Part shown: positions 1-6,731 of the stretch, one piece after another
How the letters are laid out: each line of letters starts with the position of its first letter
How positions within the stretch are numbered: the stretch's first letter is position 1
DNA from: a virus
Length of the DNA stretch: 21,687 nucleotides
Direction: 5' to 3' (one strand)
Virus record (IMG/VR): IMGVR_UViG_3300025889_001089
Location: 1 to 21,687 of that record
Translations under genes and position numbers: made by a program
The notes under the pieces: generated by a model
Database searches by the model: none
What the model was told of the DNA's origin: nothing
What the model saw: only the letters and a program-made list of their open reading frames with translations

Positions 1-332
1 GTATCCGTCTGAATACACTTCTCAAGTTTTGAGGTATACAGGACCTCCCGTATGGCCATCAGTGATGACCTGGATCATGTTCAGGCTATTTCCTGGGTCA
101 TTTTCAGGCTATTTCTAGGGTCTTGACAAGGGTCAAGCTGATAGGTTGTCTATGGTTAACCTGGCCACGCCTGGGTTAAACAGGCTGCCAGGCCATTATG
201 TCCTATTTTGTCCTATTTTGATCTATTTTAGCCTAATAGGACCTATTTTTGCCTGATTTATTCTTGTTTGTCCTGACTTAAGCTGATTTGTCCTGACTTG
301 ATCTGATTCAGTCTGATTTGACCTAGTTTATC
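1..332. other. Non-coding, repeat-rich region at the left edge
   Basis: I see no credible gene here. The stretch holds a small hairpin (CTCAA-GTT-TTGAG, 21-33), a 23-bp-period direct repeat (80-125), an inverted repeat TTGAC-AAGG-GTCAA (123-136), the palindrome GGTTAACC (154-161), several CCTGG/CCAGG elements (160-193), and the start of a 10-bp-period array (201-350). It lies downstream of the last leftward early gene. It could be a replication origin, a packaging site or a transcription end. The sequence shows the repeats but does not decide their role. Confidence 0.7.
80..125. repeat. Two-copy direct repeat, 23-bp period
   Basis: Copy one starts at 80 and copy two at 103. Both begin TTCAGGCTATTTC and continue with a diverged GGGTC segment. 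The period is about two helical turns, as in the 10-bp array that follows, so the two may be parts of one cis-acting element. Confidence 0.75.
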
Positions 333-350
333 CTAGTTTGAACCTTTTGA
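201..350. repeat. Degenerate 10-bp tandem array with phased T-tracts
   Basis: About fifteen consecutive 10-bp units follow the loose pattern NNCTNNTTTG, for example TCCTATTTTG (201 and 211), GCCTGATTTA (251), TCCTGACTTG (291), GTCTGATTTG (311) and TCCTAGTTTG (331). Almost every unit has CT at positions 3-4 and T-rich positions 7-9, and the register holds over about 140 bp. A 20-bp super-period is visible around 267-306 (TTTGTCCTGACTT twice). Short T/A tracts at helical spacing are expected to bend DNA. The array runs into the last codons of the HNH gene. Origin, packaging or protein-scaffold roles are all possible. Confidence 0.75.
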
Positions 351-653
351 GCTATTACAAGTTCGACATAACACTTGAAGATTTGATAGATCATTTGTCC
401 CTCCTTTGGATAAGGGAAGAATATGATCCACAGTCAGGTCTTTTAATGATTTACAGATCTGGCAATAAGGATGAATTGTTCTGAGATATTTACTCAGTTT
501 GTTCCATTCAGTTGTATACCCTCTGGCTCTTCTTGATGGCCTCGAGGTAGTCTTTGCTTTGTTGTAATAATAGGAACAACGTATACATCTAGGCTTAGAA
601 GTTATTACTCCACAATCTAAACATGGTTTATTCATAGCCGATTTGAGATACAC
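333..653 (-). CDS. HNH endonuclease with N-terminal zinc ribbon
   Basis: This is a small HNH nuclease of about 106 residues. The N-terminus has two CxxC pairs (C11/C14 and C23/C26) that could form a zinc ribbon. The C-terminal half carries the HNH signature: a CQIC knuckle, the segment TVDHILPLSKGGTNDLSNLQ with the catalytic His and the Asn, then the CRTC knuckle. Such proteins nick or cut double-stranded DNA. In phages they often support terminase during packaging, or act as homing nucleases. It is the last gene of the leftward early block, 20 bp beyond the stop of the preceding gene, and its 3' end runs into the 10-bp repeat array. The start is uncertain: GTG at 653 or ATG at 635, neither with a strong ribosome binding site. 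Confidence 0.85.
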   Translation of the reverse strand: MYLKSAMNKPCLDCGVITSKPRCIRCSYYYNKAKTTSRPSRRARGYTTEWNKLSKYLRTIHPYCQICKSLKDLTVDHILPLSKGGTNDLSNLQVLCRTCNSSKGSN

Positions 654-673
654 CTGTAGTTCGGTAAAACCGA

Positions 674-1285
674 TTATACACTGCTCACTTCAGTTTGTAC
701 CGAGATGAGCATAGCAAGACGAGTCCATTCTTCGTATAACCAACTGTGGCTCTGATCATTGCTGCAATGGACGTTTCCATTGAACTCTAAGATCAATATC
801 CCTTGACAGTCTTGAACAGGACAAGGGACTGGCTTTGGTGGTTTACGTTCGCCTAATACTATCATACGAAGTTGAGTCCAAGGTTCTTTAATCTCGTTAT
901 AAAAATCTGGCCAAAGATCTTGATCAGCTAACCAATCAACATGAGTCTCTAAAAACTTTTGCATTTGGTGTAACCGAGTATCCGAATTCGATACTAAAAA
1001 TGATGCCAAACTTCGTTGATCTACTATCAAATCAATCCAACTATTTAACACTGAGTAGATTCCAGTTTTAGATAAGAGATCCAACAATTGTACATTTACA
1101 ACTAAAGCATGGGTTAAAGATCCTCGTCCTTCTTGTTTAGTCATGTTTTGTTGCCTTAAAGTAGCATTGCTGTTAAGAAGATCCATTAAAGCTATCAATT
1201 CTTTAAGGATTTTTTTTAACCGTTTTCGGCAATGATTACAAGCTCCTTTAACTGAATTTCCCTTACAAGTTAGACAGTTATGCAC
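674..1285 (-). CDS. Hypothetical protein with two zinc-binding motifs
   Basis: This is a 203-residue protein I do not recognise. The N-terminus has a compact C5xxC8/C16xxC19 pattern that could bind zinc. Near the C-terminus a second cluster (CPVQDCQG, then CSNDQSHSW) looks like a zinc ribbon. The middle is helical and rich in Leu, with no catalytic motif I can name. The overall architecture recalls actinophage zinc-ribbon proteins of unknown role encoded near replication genes. The chosen start is a GTG with AAAGGA 9 bases upstream. A 10-codon ORF beginning ATGAATCGAG overlaps this start and may be a leader peptide or chance. A 150-bp gap with a strong palindrome separates it from the gene upstream. 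Confidence 0.7.
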   Translation of the reverse strand: MHNCLTCKGNSVKGACNHCRKRLKKILKELIALMDLLNSNATLRQQNMTKQEGRGSLTHALVVNVQLLDLLSKTGIYSVLNSWIDLIVDQRSLASFLVSNSDTRLHQMQKFLETHVDWLADQDLWPDFYNEIKEPWTQLRMIVLGERKPPKPVPCPVQDCQGILILEFNGNVHCSNDQSHSWLYEEWTRLAMLISVQTEVSSV

Positions 1286-1356
1286 AGGCTCTTGTCCTTT
1301 CTCGATTCATAAACCTTTTCACTAGCCCTGTCTTTATATGTCTTTTTGTCTTTAGT

Positions 1357-1396
1357 AGGGTGCTGGACGACACTCTATTGTGTCGCTCAGCGCCCT
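1357..1396. promoter_or_regulatory. Imperfect 40-bp palindrome between two early genes
   Basis: The arms AGGGTGCTG (1357-1365) and CAGCGCCCT (1388-1396) pair with one G:T. The inner arms CGACAC (1368-1373) and GTGTCG (1380-1385) pair perfectly around a TCTATT loop, with a 2x2 near-mismatch between the two segments. A related segment, TAGTGTCGTAGAGCGGC, follows at 1400-1416. There is no U-tract on either strand, so a simple intrinsic terminator is unlikely. An operator, an RNA-processing hairpin or a transcript-stabilising hairpin fits better. Confidence 0.65.
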
Positions 1397-1435
1397 GTCT
1401 AGTGTCGTAGAGCGGCATATTTACCAAAACTTTTT

Positions 1436-1780
1436 TTATTCATTAACAGCCTCATGGACAGCATCATACACAGACTTATGCACAGGCTGTTCATAAATAA
1501 CTTGAAGTGGATTTGCCCTACGTAAAATTAAACGATAATTGTTTGCTTTGCCTTTATAACCTTTTGCTGTCCTGATTAAATAACCATCTAGATACATTTG
1601 CTGTAAGACTTTGCCAACCATTCGTACATTTGTATTAGCTTGAAAAGCTATTTCTTGCTGAGTCGGCCAAAGATCAAGTTTGCCTGATCTCGCTCGGACA
1701 GCAAGTATGATATGAATAGTTCTAGCCACTCCCTTGTATGGACTATTTTTCAAAACCCAATTGGTCGCTTCCATGCACAT
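1436..1780 (-). CDS. Winged helix-turn-helix DNA-binding protein
   Basis: This is a 114-residue protein with a winged-HTH core at about residues 18-85. Helix 1 covers the VARTIHIILAVRARSG region, the turn and recognition helix run through TQQEIAFQANTNVRMVGKVL, and a wing follows around YLIRTAKGYKGKANNYRL. This arrangement occurs in phage replication initiators and in small phage repressors. Its ATG overlaps the ssb stop as TGATG, so it is probably translationally coupled to SSB. That neighbourhood favours a replication or recombination role, but a transcriptional role is also possible. Both an upstream ATG and a second ATG two codons later exist; the overlapping one is chosen. Confidence 0.7.
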   Translation of the reverse strand: MCMEATNWVLKNSPYKGVARTIHIILAVRARSGKLDLWPTQQEIAFQANTNVRMVGKVLQQMYLDGYLIRTAKGYKGKANNYRLILRRANPLQVIYEQPVHKSVYDAVHEAVNE

Positions 1781-2190
1781 CAGAACGGAGTCTCAATCTC
1801 ATTTTTTGGATTCCATTGTTGCGGATCAACAAGTTTTTCTTTTGTTTTAGTTCCATGATATTTAGCTGGAACAACTTGTAGCGCGCAGGTATCGACCAGA
1901 ACCTCATAGACCGTTCTTTTCTCGCCTTCTTTGTTCACGTATGATGATTGCTTGATCGCGCCTGTAATCGTCACCAGAGAGCCTCTAATTACCGAATCCA
2001 TCAATGACTCCGCGAGAGCTCCAAAAGCTTTGCATTCCCACCAAGTCGTATTAACATCTGTCCATTCCCCATTAACTATTTTACGATCATGGGTAACAAC
2101 ACTAAATGATGCAATAGCTAAATTTGCAGATGTGAACTTTAATTGCAAGTCTCTGCCAACTCGACCTTTTAAGGTTGCCGTCACGCTCAT
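1780..2190 (-). CDS. ssb: Single-stranded DNA-binding protein
   Basis: SSB coats single-stranded DNA during replication and recombination and recruits partner proteins through its C-terminal tip. The 136 residues show the bacterial-type OB fold: the opening MSVTATLKGRVGRDL, the strand ASFSVVTHDR (residues 27-36), the TWWECKAFG block (49-57), and GSLVTITGAIKQSSYVNKEG (70-89). The C-terminus ends NEIETPF. This keeps the terminal Pro-Phe that partner proteins recognise, but it is less acidic than the usual DDDIPF tip. The ATG is preceded by AAAGGGG and lies one base after the whiB-like stop. It overlaps the downstream HTH gene. Confidence 0.93.
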   Translation of the reverse strand: MSVTATLKGRVGRDLQLKFTSANLAIASFSVVTHDRKIVNGEWTDVNTTWWECKAFGALAESLMDSVIRGSLVTITGAIKQSSYVNKEGEKRTVYEVLVDTCALQVVPAKYHGTKTKEKLVDPQQWNPKNEIETPF

Positions 2191-2191
2191 A

Positions 2192-2467
2192 TTATTCTGC
2201 CCCTTTTCTTTGTTTATGTAATTGCTCGATTTGACTTTGTTTCATTGCTCCCCAAATTCCTTCCACAGGCCAAGATGATAAAGCATATTCTAAGCATTCA
2301 AATTGGACTTTACAACTACGGCAAATCTGTAAAGCAATTTTGGTTTCAATATGGTGTTCTGGTTTGCCAATAGGAAACCACCAATCAGGATCTATATCTT
2401 CGCCGACACAAGCAGCTTGCTTTGTCCATGGTTGCGGTGTAAAATTAAAAGTAAACCCCCGAAGCAT
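2192..2467 (-). CDS. whiB: WhiB-family iron-sulphur transcriptional regulator
   Basis: WhiB-like proteins bind a [4Fe-4S] cluster through four cysteines and associate with the principal sigma factor of actinobacteria. Here the cysteines are C20, C49, C52 and C58 (CxxCxxxxxC). They are followed by the family turn GIWGAM (70-75) and a basic C-terminus (KQRKGAE) that may contact DNA. The 91-residue length is normal for the family. WhiB proteins occur in actinobacteria and their phages; a mycobacteriophage homologue (WhiB of TM4) is known to repress a host whiB gene. A role in redirecting host transcription or in phage timing is likely, but is inferred. The gene sits directly upstream of ssb. Confidence 0.93.
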   Translation of the reverse strand: MLRGFTFNFTPQPWTKQAACVGEDIDPDWWFPIGKPEHHIETKIALQICRSCKVQFECLEYALSSWPVEGIWGAMKQSQIEQLHKQRKGAE

Positions 2468-2469
2468 TA

Positions 2470-2802
2470 TTAGTACCCAGCTTTCTTTAATAATAGGATC
2501 AAAGTTTCAAGAGTAACCACTGCAGGCCAACTCTCAAGATCTTTTTCACCTGAACCGTTTTGTCGTAAAACAGCAACTGCAATTTGACCTTCTTTTAATC
2601 TATTGCTTTGCTGTCTCATTGTTGCTTTGACAGGAAAACCTTGTCTTGCTTTTACTTCAATATCGACACCAAGTACACCTGTTATATCGGTACCGGGTGC
2701 TGAGGCAGAAGTCGCTTCAGCGTAAGGCCAACCTTTTTCTTTGAGAAAATCTGCAACCATTTTCTCAGTATTGCGCCCTCGTCTTCTTCGACTATTCGTC
2801 AT
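2470..2802 (-). CDS. PD-(D/E)XK nuclease, Holliday-junction-resolvase-like
   Basis: This is a 110-residue protein with a basic start (TNSRRRRGRNTEKMVADFL) and the nuclease core GTDITG followed by a DIEVKAR strand, which supplies the Asp and Glu-x-Lys of PD-(D/E)XK enzymes. A glutamine-containing helix (RQQSNRLKEGQ) follows, and the predicted strands AVAVLRQ and WPAVVTLE complete the fold. The layout matches small archaeal Hjc-like resolvases and the resolvase-like proteins of actinophages. The ATG overlaps the stop of the upstream HNH gene as TAATG and has GGGAG six bases before it. For that reason a longer in-frame ORF reaching 2886 is not used. It probably resolves branched DNA before packaging. 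Confidence 0.75.
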   Translation of the reverse strand: MTNSRRRRGRNTEKMVADFLKEKGWPYAEATSASAPGTDITGVLGVDIEVKARQGFPVKATMRQQSNRLKEGQIAVAVLRQNGSGEKDLESWPAVVTLETLILLLKKAGY

Positions 2803-3068
2803 TATTTCTCCCATGAGTGTTTCAACCAACCTTGAGCATGAGCTTCCTTTGGATTGGTTGTTATCCAGAAGTGGCAAGCATGGCATAATGCTACGCAGTT
2901 CGACTCATCTAAAATCGAACCACCACGCGCCCTCGAGAGTATTTCGTGCACTTCACTTGACCTACTTATTTTACAACGTAAACAGAGCGGATTTCGTGCC
3001 AAAATTTTGGCCACTAGTTTGCGTCTCTCAATGTATATTTTGGCTAGCTTTTTACTACGCGGTCTCAT
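2802..3068 (-). CDS. HNH endonuclease
   Basis: This 88-residue protein has a very basic first helix (MRPRSKKLAKIYIERRK), a CLRC knuckle, the core EVHEILSRARGGSILDESN with the catalytic His and Asn, and a CHAC knuckle followed by the WI and NP residues usual in HNH proteins. It is a complete small HNH domain, about the size of phage HNH proteins that nick DNA. It overlaps the coiled-coil gene upstream by ATGA and the resolvase-like gene downstream by TAATG, so the three are likely co-translated. An operon position between nucleotide-metabolism and recombination genes favours a DNA-processing job over a selfish homing role. Confidence 0.85.
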   Translation of the reverse strand: MRPRSKKLAKIYIERRKLVAKILARNPLCLRCKISRSSEVHEILSRARGGSILDESNCVALCHACHFWITTNPKEAHAQGWLKHSWEK

Positions 3069-3415
3069 ACTTGACCAATCCCTTCGGCGGAAAATTGTTG
3101 TCTCATAGCAGCAGATAACGTCTGGCCAATACTTATTTGTGCCCTTAAAGTATTGATCCTTTCCTTACAAGCGCGTAAAATTTGTTCTGCCGATTCCATT
3201 GCAAACTTCAAATCGGCTGTATTTAATGTTGCTTCGTAGCGCCGAATATCCATTGATCCTGAACTTTGTAAAAAGGTGCTTGCGTAAGCCTTTTCGAATG
3301 CACTTTTCTTTTCAATGTAATCTCGGTCAAAATTAGCCATTTCGTCTGTTGCTTTATCAAGAAGACGAGATAATTCAGCCAAACGTTTGACGACATCTAT
3401 TTGATTAGTTTGCAT
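3065..3415 (-). CDS. Coiled-coil hypothetical protein
   Basis: This 116-residue protein is predicted to be nearly all helix. Heptad-like segments run through the VVKRLAELSRLLDKATDEMA and AEQILRACKERINTLRAQIS regions. No catalytic motif is visible. The start is the ATG at 3415, preceded by AAGGA at about nine bases, not an in-frame ATG at 3466, because a separate small zinc-ribbon gene occupies that upstream stretch. Similar short coiled-coil proteins lie between nuclease genes in many actinophages, but I cannot give a function. Confidence 0.75.
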   Translation of the reverse strand: MQTNQIDVVKRLAELSRLLDKATDEMANFDRDYIEKKSAFEKAYASTFLQSSGSMDIRRYEATLNTADLKFAMESAEQILRACKERINTLRAQISIGQTLSAAMRQQFSAEGIGQV

Positions 3416-3539
3416 TGACGCGTTTCCTTGGATAATTTTTGCACATTTTACAGATGGCGGATGCACCAGAAAGTATTTGGTATTCAGGAATGTATGTCCA
3501 ATCTCCGCATATCTCGCAGCGACTTAAATTATTATCCAC
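3405..3539 (-). CDS. Small zinc-ribbon protein (44 aa)
   Basis: This short gene was found by translating the gap between the thymidylate-synthase-like gene and the coiled-coil gene. It begins with GTG, with AGGA seven bases upstream, overlaps the preceding stop codon by eight bases and ends eleven bases inside the next gene. The protein contains CEIC (residues 8-11) and CKMC (30-33), the spacing of a minimal zinc ribbon, and a basic tail (PRKRVNAN). Coupled overlaps at both ends and the two CxxC pairs argue that it is real. It may bind nucleic acid or a partner protein; nothing more specific can be said. Confidence 0.65.
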   Translation of the reverse strand: MDNNLSRCEICGDWTYIPEYQILSGASAICKMCKNYPRKRVNAN

Positions 3540-4362
3540 GATAAATTCCTAGATAATTATTACGTGAACTCCAAATCAAGTCTTCAAAACTAGTCATATT
3601 ATCTAATGGAAAACCATTCAAAAGTTTTCTAGCATTACTTGATATTTCACCAATAGACTCGCCTGACCAAAGTGGTTCATAGTTCTTAAATCCACCATTA
3701 AAATATGTTTTGATCCATTTAGCTGCATCAATGTCTTTTTCATAAATATGCATAGATCCAACAGAATGGAAATATGATCCCATTTCAAGATCTAATGCTT
3801 TGGCAATTGCCCCTTGTAAAGCAATAAACTGAACAAAGTCATATGGCAAACCAAGATAAATATCGTTTGATCTCATAGTTGTTCTAGCTATCAGTTTATT
3901 ATTTCTAACAAAATATTGCAAACTCAAAGTACACGGAATATCACGCAAATTTTGATTTAGATCTTTATTAGAATCAAAAATTGTCAAAATTGCTTGTCTC
4001 GATGCTGGATCATTTTTAAGTAAATTTACAACTTTACTTAAATTACCGTAAATACGAGGACCATAACTACCATAAAGAATCTCATCATCCATATAATTAT
4101 AAAATACTTTTGATGTTTCAATCATTTTTTCAGGACTTGCTATCTGACCAACTAATTGTAAAGCTTCAGTAAATCCAATATTTTGATTTAATTTTCTATT
4201 TTCTAATCCTAATGGAATATGCCATGGTTGAGTAACTTCAATCGTGGGATTTAAGATTTCTAAAGTTTTTTGATCGCGAGGGGCTATTTCTTCACCATTT
4301 TGTATAACATACTTAGTTATTAGTTCAATAGCTTCAGATGGAGTCATTGCTGTTAAGTACAT
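3532..4362 (-). CDS. Thymidylate-synthase-family pyrimidine (hydroxy)methylase
   Basis: The enzyme belongs to the folate-dependent thymidylate synthase superfamily, which adds a one-carbon group to C5 of dUMP or dCMP. By hand alignment to E. coli ThyA, with a steady offset of two, the conserved residues are catalytic C144 in DIPCT, R122, R164, D167, H205 and Y207. The nucleotide-specificity position, Asn177 in E. coli, is Asp175 here (GLPYD). An Asp at this site is characteristic of T4 dCMP hydroxymethylase and converts thymidylate synthase towards dCMP. The region aligning with Trp80 lacks tryptophan (Tyr90 by my alignment). Hydroxymethylation of dCMP, or of dUMP, is therefore more likely than ordinary dTMP synthesis. 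The ATG overlaps the kinase stop (TAATG), and the gene closes a five-gene modification-like cluster. Confidence 0.85.
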   Translation of the reverse strand: MYLTAMTPSEAIELITKYVIQNGEEIAPRDQKTLEILNPTIEVTQPWHIPLGLENRKLNQNIGFTEALQLVGQIASPEKMIETSKVFYNYMDDEILYGSYGPRIYGNLSKVVNLLKNDPASRQAILTIFDSNKDLNQNLRDIPCTLSLQYFVRNNKLIARTTMRSNDIYLGLPYDFVQFIALQGAIAKALDLEMGSYFHSVGSMHIYEKDIDAAKWIKTYFNGGFKNYEPLWSGESIGEISSNARKLLNGFPLDNMTSFEDLIWSSRNNYLGIYRG

Positions 4363-4805
4363 TAGAATAAAACCTCGCTTTGTATTAGTTTTTTATTTAA
4401 GTATTTAATTTGTTTGAAAGTTTGTATAAATAATTCTTGTGCATGTAATACTATGTCTACTTCTTTATCTTCACCTCGACGCAAAAGTTCATCTACAATT
4501 TTGTCTTCATGGCGAACTAAAATAATAAGGTTTACCCCTAAAGTAGCTAATTCCCAATTACAAAGATCAAATTCTTCGTCAGTAAATAAGGACTCACGAT
4601 TATAGATAATGGGCCAGATCATTTCACCTATATGCCATCTATCTAGGACCATATTTAGCGAAGTTATAGGTTTTATATACTCATCAATGTAATTTGAGGA
4701 TGTTGGATGCGAAGCATGCAAATAAGTCGCATTTGTTTTAGATGCCAAATATTTGGCCATAGTTGTTTTACCAGTTGCATCTGCACCTTCAAGAATTGTA
4801 ATCAT
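4362..4805 (-). CDS. P-loop deoxynucleoside monophosphate kinase-like protein
   Basis: This is a 147-residue kinase of the thymidylate-kinase-like fold. The Walker A motif is GADATGKTT (residues 7-15). DRWH (55-58) and the following segment match the DR(S/W) substrate-binding region of phage dTMP kinase-like proteins, and a LID-like RRGED sits near residue 110. It would phosphorylate a deoxynucleoside monophosphate, and next to a (hydroxy)methylase the natural substrate is the modified nucleotide. A kinase acting on 5-hydroxymethyl bases already in DNA, as in thymidine hypermodification, is the main alternative. It overlaps the PLP gene upstream by ATGA and the synthase-like gene downstream by TAATG. 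At 147 residues it is shorter than a cellular dTMP kinase. Confidence 0.8.
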   Translation of the reverse strand: MITILEGADATGKTTMAKYLASKTNATYLHASHPTSSNYIDEYIKPITSLNMVLDRWHIGEMIWPIIYNRESLFTDEEFDLCNWELATLGVNLIILVRHEDKIVDELLRRGEDKEVDIVLHAQELFIQTFKQIKYLNKKLIQSEVLF

Positions 4806-5689
4806 CTAATTTCGCCCCATTCTCGTTGTGAATCAATATTTTCAGGTTTTAATTTCTCGGCATGTATATCTCCAGCAACGTTCCAAACTAATGTCGTATT
4901 TTCAGTTGGAGCATTAGTTTTTTGAAGCATAAAGCGTTCAAGTCCTTTGCAATCATATGTTGGAGCTGATGATATTATCTCGTTTATCGACTTTGCATGA
5001 TCAGCCGGTTCATGAAATCCTTTGTGATATGCTGAAACATCTGCACGTCCAATTTCACCAGCATGCAGATTTCTTGCTACAGCAACGCCATGGAAACGGG
5101 CATTTGGAAAAGTTAATTGTAAAGTACGAGTTAAAACTCCAGTTGAAATTACCGATACGACATCTTTGGGTTCAGGACGCGTTCCCCAATGTTGTAAAGT
5201 ACTTTTAATACCTGCCGCAACAACTAATGGATGGTCTAAACCAAATGGAACAAATTCTGCATTATTTTCTTGAGCCCAATCTTTTGCATATTTATTAAGG
5301 ACTGGCATTGCAGCAATGCGTCTAAAGATTGGATTTGCTCCTCGTTCAATACATACTAATTGATGTTCACTTACTTGTTTTGAAGCCGGCATAAATAATG
5401 TTAGCTTTTTATTATATTTTTTTGCAAGCGCAGAAAGACTTATTCCTGCCCAACCGACTCTAGGTTGAACATAAACTAAATGATCGGCTTTCATTTCGCG
5501 TACTAATAAATCACCCCATCGACCTTTAGTACCGACTCCAGTTGTAGAATCGTCCCAAATTATTGCTCCATTAAATGTCGTTATATTTGGACTTGGTGTT
5601 TCATCATGCCAATCTTTTGCAAGATCTAACCATTCTGTACGACTTTTATAATCATATTTTGATGATTTGTCATCTGTAATCTTAAACAT
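4802..5689 (-). CDS. Fold-type-II PLP-dependent enzyme (ACC deaminase/D-cysteine desulfhydrase-like)
   Basis: The 295-residue protein has the plan of the tryptophan-synthase-beta superfamily of pyridoxal-phosphate enzymes. Its Lys is expected at K55 in GVGTKGRWGD, where relatives carry GGNKxR. A small-domain Rossmann-like stretch follows (VGWAGISLSALAKKYNKKLT), and the later STGVLTRTLQLTFPN segment sits where the phosphate-binding glycine/serine loop is expected. PLP enzymes are rare in phages but are known in thymidine hypermodification pathways, where they act on amino-acid adducts of the base. The ATG at 5689 has GGAGAG just upstream and overlaps the previous stop by eight bases. A TTG four codons earlier is the less likely start. 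Substrate unknown. Confidence 0.75.
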   Translation of the reverse strand: MFKITDDKSSKYDYKSRTEWLDLAKDWHDETPSPNITTFNGAIIWDDSTTGVGTKGRWGDLLVREMKADHLVYVQPRVGWAGISLSALAKKYNKKLTLFMPASKQVSEHQLVCIERGANPIFRRIAAMPVLNKYAKDWAQENNAEFVPFGLDHPLVVAAGIKSTLQHWGTRPEPKDVVSVISTGVLTRTLQLTFPNARFHGVAVARNLHAGEIGRADVSAYHKGFHEPADHAKSINEIISSAPTYDCKGLERFMLQKTNAPTENTTLVWNVAGDIHAEKLKPENIDSQREWGEIR

Positions 5690-6731
5690 GTTGCTCTCCA
5701 ATATGTTTTAAGTAACTTTGATGCTTCGGATGATCTGGAATTAGTGAGTTATTTGTTACTTGCCATTTTTCAAGTGTTTCGTAACCTCGCGGAACGTAAT
5801 TTTCCACGTACCTGACATAATCACAAGCTACATCTTCTAATGACATTGCTTTGCCTGAATCACGTAATAAATCATTAGCGTCAAATGGACTTCTAAATTC
5901 TTCACAAATACGATCCATTGCAGCATCTAGGAAGTCATTCCTTTTATAACCCTCATTTGTAAAAATTAAATTTAATGCTTCAACTGCATTTTTGCCGTAA
6001 TTGACTCTAGAATAAGGATCAATATATTCTGGAAAATATTCTGCAATGTCCATGACAAATGCAGTCATAACAAAATGAAAACATTTCAAAGATCTGGATT
6101 TGTGCCAGTTATTGATCCAATCGACCATTTGCCTAATTGAATATTTACCTGGGTTTTGATTTAATTCCATGCAAACATCTTGAACAAGAGTTGGCATATA
6201 ATCTCTAATGTAATATTCTGAAGCTCTCATACCTTGAGGTGGTTTAGGAAAACATGGAATTTGATTACCTATACTTGTAAAAATAGCTCTACCTGATTTT
6301 AGTTCTAATAAAACATATTTTTGCATGTCAGATGCTGTGCTACAAACCATTGCCATATCTGACAAAATAGAATTACGAAAACCATGATCATGACTAAATG
6401 AAGCTCCTGAACCGGTCAATCTGTGAATCAAAAACAAAAAGAACCAAGCTTCAGTGTCAATAGGATAATTTTCAAAGCGTAAATCTCTTTGCCATGCTTT
6501 AGGATTTTTACCCGCATACCAAATTTGCTGTATTGCATTACTGAAACCAGCAAATTGTCTATCTACGGTATCATAAATCGTCACATAATGTTGTAATGGA
6601 TCATCAACATGTAAAGGTTCAGATGTGTCGCGTCCATGCAATGAATTGATATTAATAGTTTGTAATTTAGCTGCACGCGAATAATATAATTTGAAATCTT
6701 CCCAATATACGGTATCCACTAATTTTCCCAT
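5682..6731 (-). CDS. Putative amino-acid:DNA transferase (aGPT-pyrophosphorylase-like)
   Basis: This large helical protein (349 residues) has blocks I associate with the alpha-glutamyl/putrescinyl-thymine pyrophosphorylase families. These are HhH-glycosylase-like proteins that replace a pyrophosphate on 5-hydroxymethyl bases with an amino acid or amine. Visible blocks are YWEDF near residue 10, DDPLQHYVTIYDTVDRQF (43-60), TGSGASFSHDHGFRNSI (106-122), and VDPxSxxxYG-like text in YIDPYSRVNYGKNAVEAL towards the C-terminus. The assignment is from memory of motifs and needs a profile search. It overlaps the SGNH-like gene by 13 bp and the PLP gene by 8 bp. The ATG at 6731 is preceded by AAAGG, which is why it is preferred over the longer in-frame ORF from 6779. 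Confidence 0.5.
   Translation of the reverse strand: MGKLVDTVYWEDFKLYYSRAAKLQTININSLHGRDTSEPLHVDDPLQHYVTIYDTVDRQFAGFSNAIQQIWYAGKNPKAWQRDLRFENYPIDTEAWFFLFLIHRLTGSGASFSHDHGFRNSILSDMAMVCSTASDMQKYVLLELKSGRAIFTSIGNQIPCFPKPPQGMRASEYYIRDYMPTLVQDVCMELNQNPGKYSIRQMVDWINNWHKSRSLKCFHFVMTAFVMDIAEYFPEYIDPYSRVNYGKNAVEALNLIFTNEGYKRNDFLDAAMDRICEEFRSPFDANDLLRDSGKAMSLEDVACDYVRYVENYVPRGYETLEKWQVTNNSLIPDHPKHQSYLKHIGEQHV

Noticed and set aside
123-156. Promoter with TTGACA -35
   Set aside because: The only -10-like hexamer (TATGGT at 151) is 22 bases away, too far, and no gene follows on the plus strand.
201-350. Possible CRISPR array
   Set aside because: Units are 10 bp with no spacers, so this is a helical-period repeat and not a repeat-spacer array.
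1357-1396. Intrinsic terminator
   Set aside because: The stem is strong but neither strand has a following U-tract.
2803-2886. 28-residue N-terminal extension of the resolvase-like protein
   Set aside because: The extension falls within the upstream HNH gene, and the internal ATG has a clear GGGAG and a TAATG overlap.
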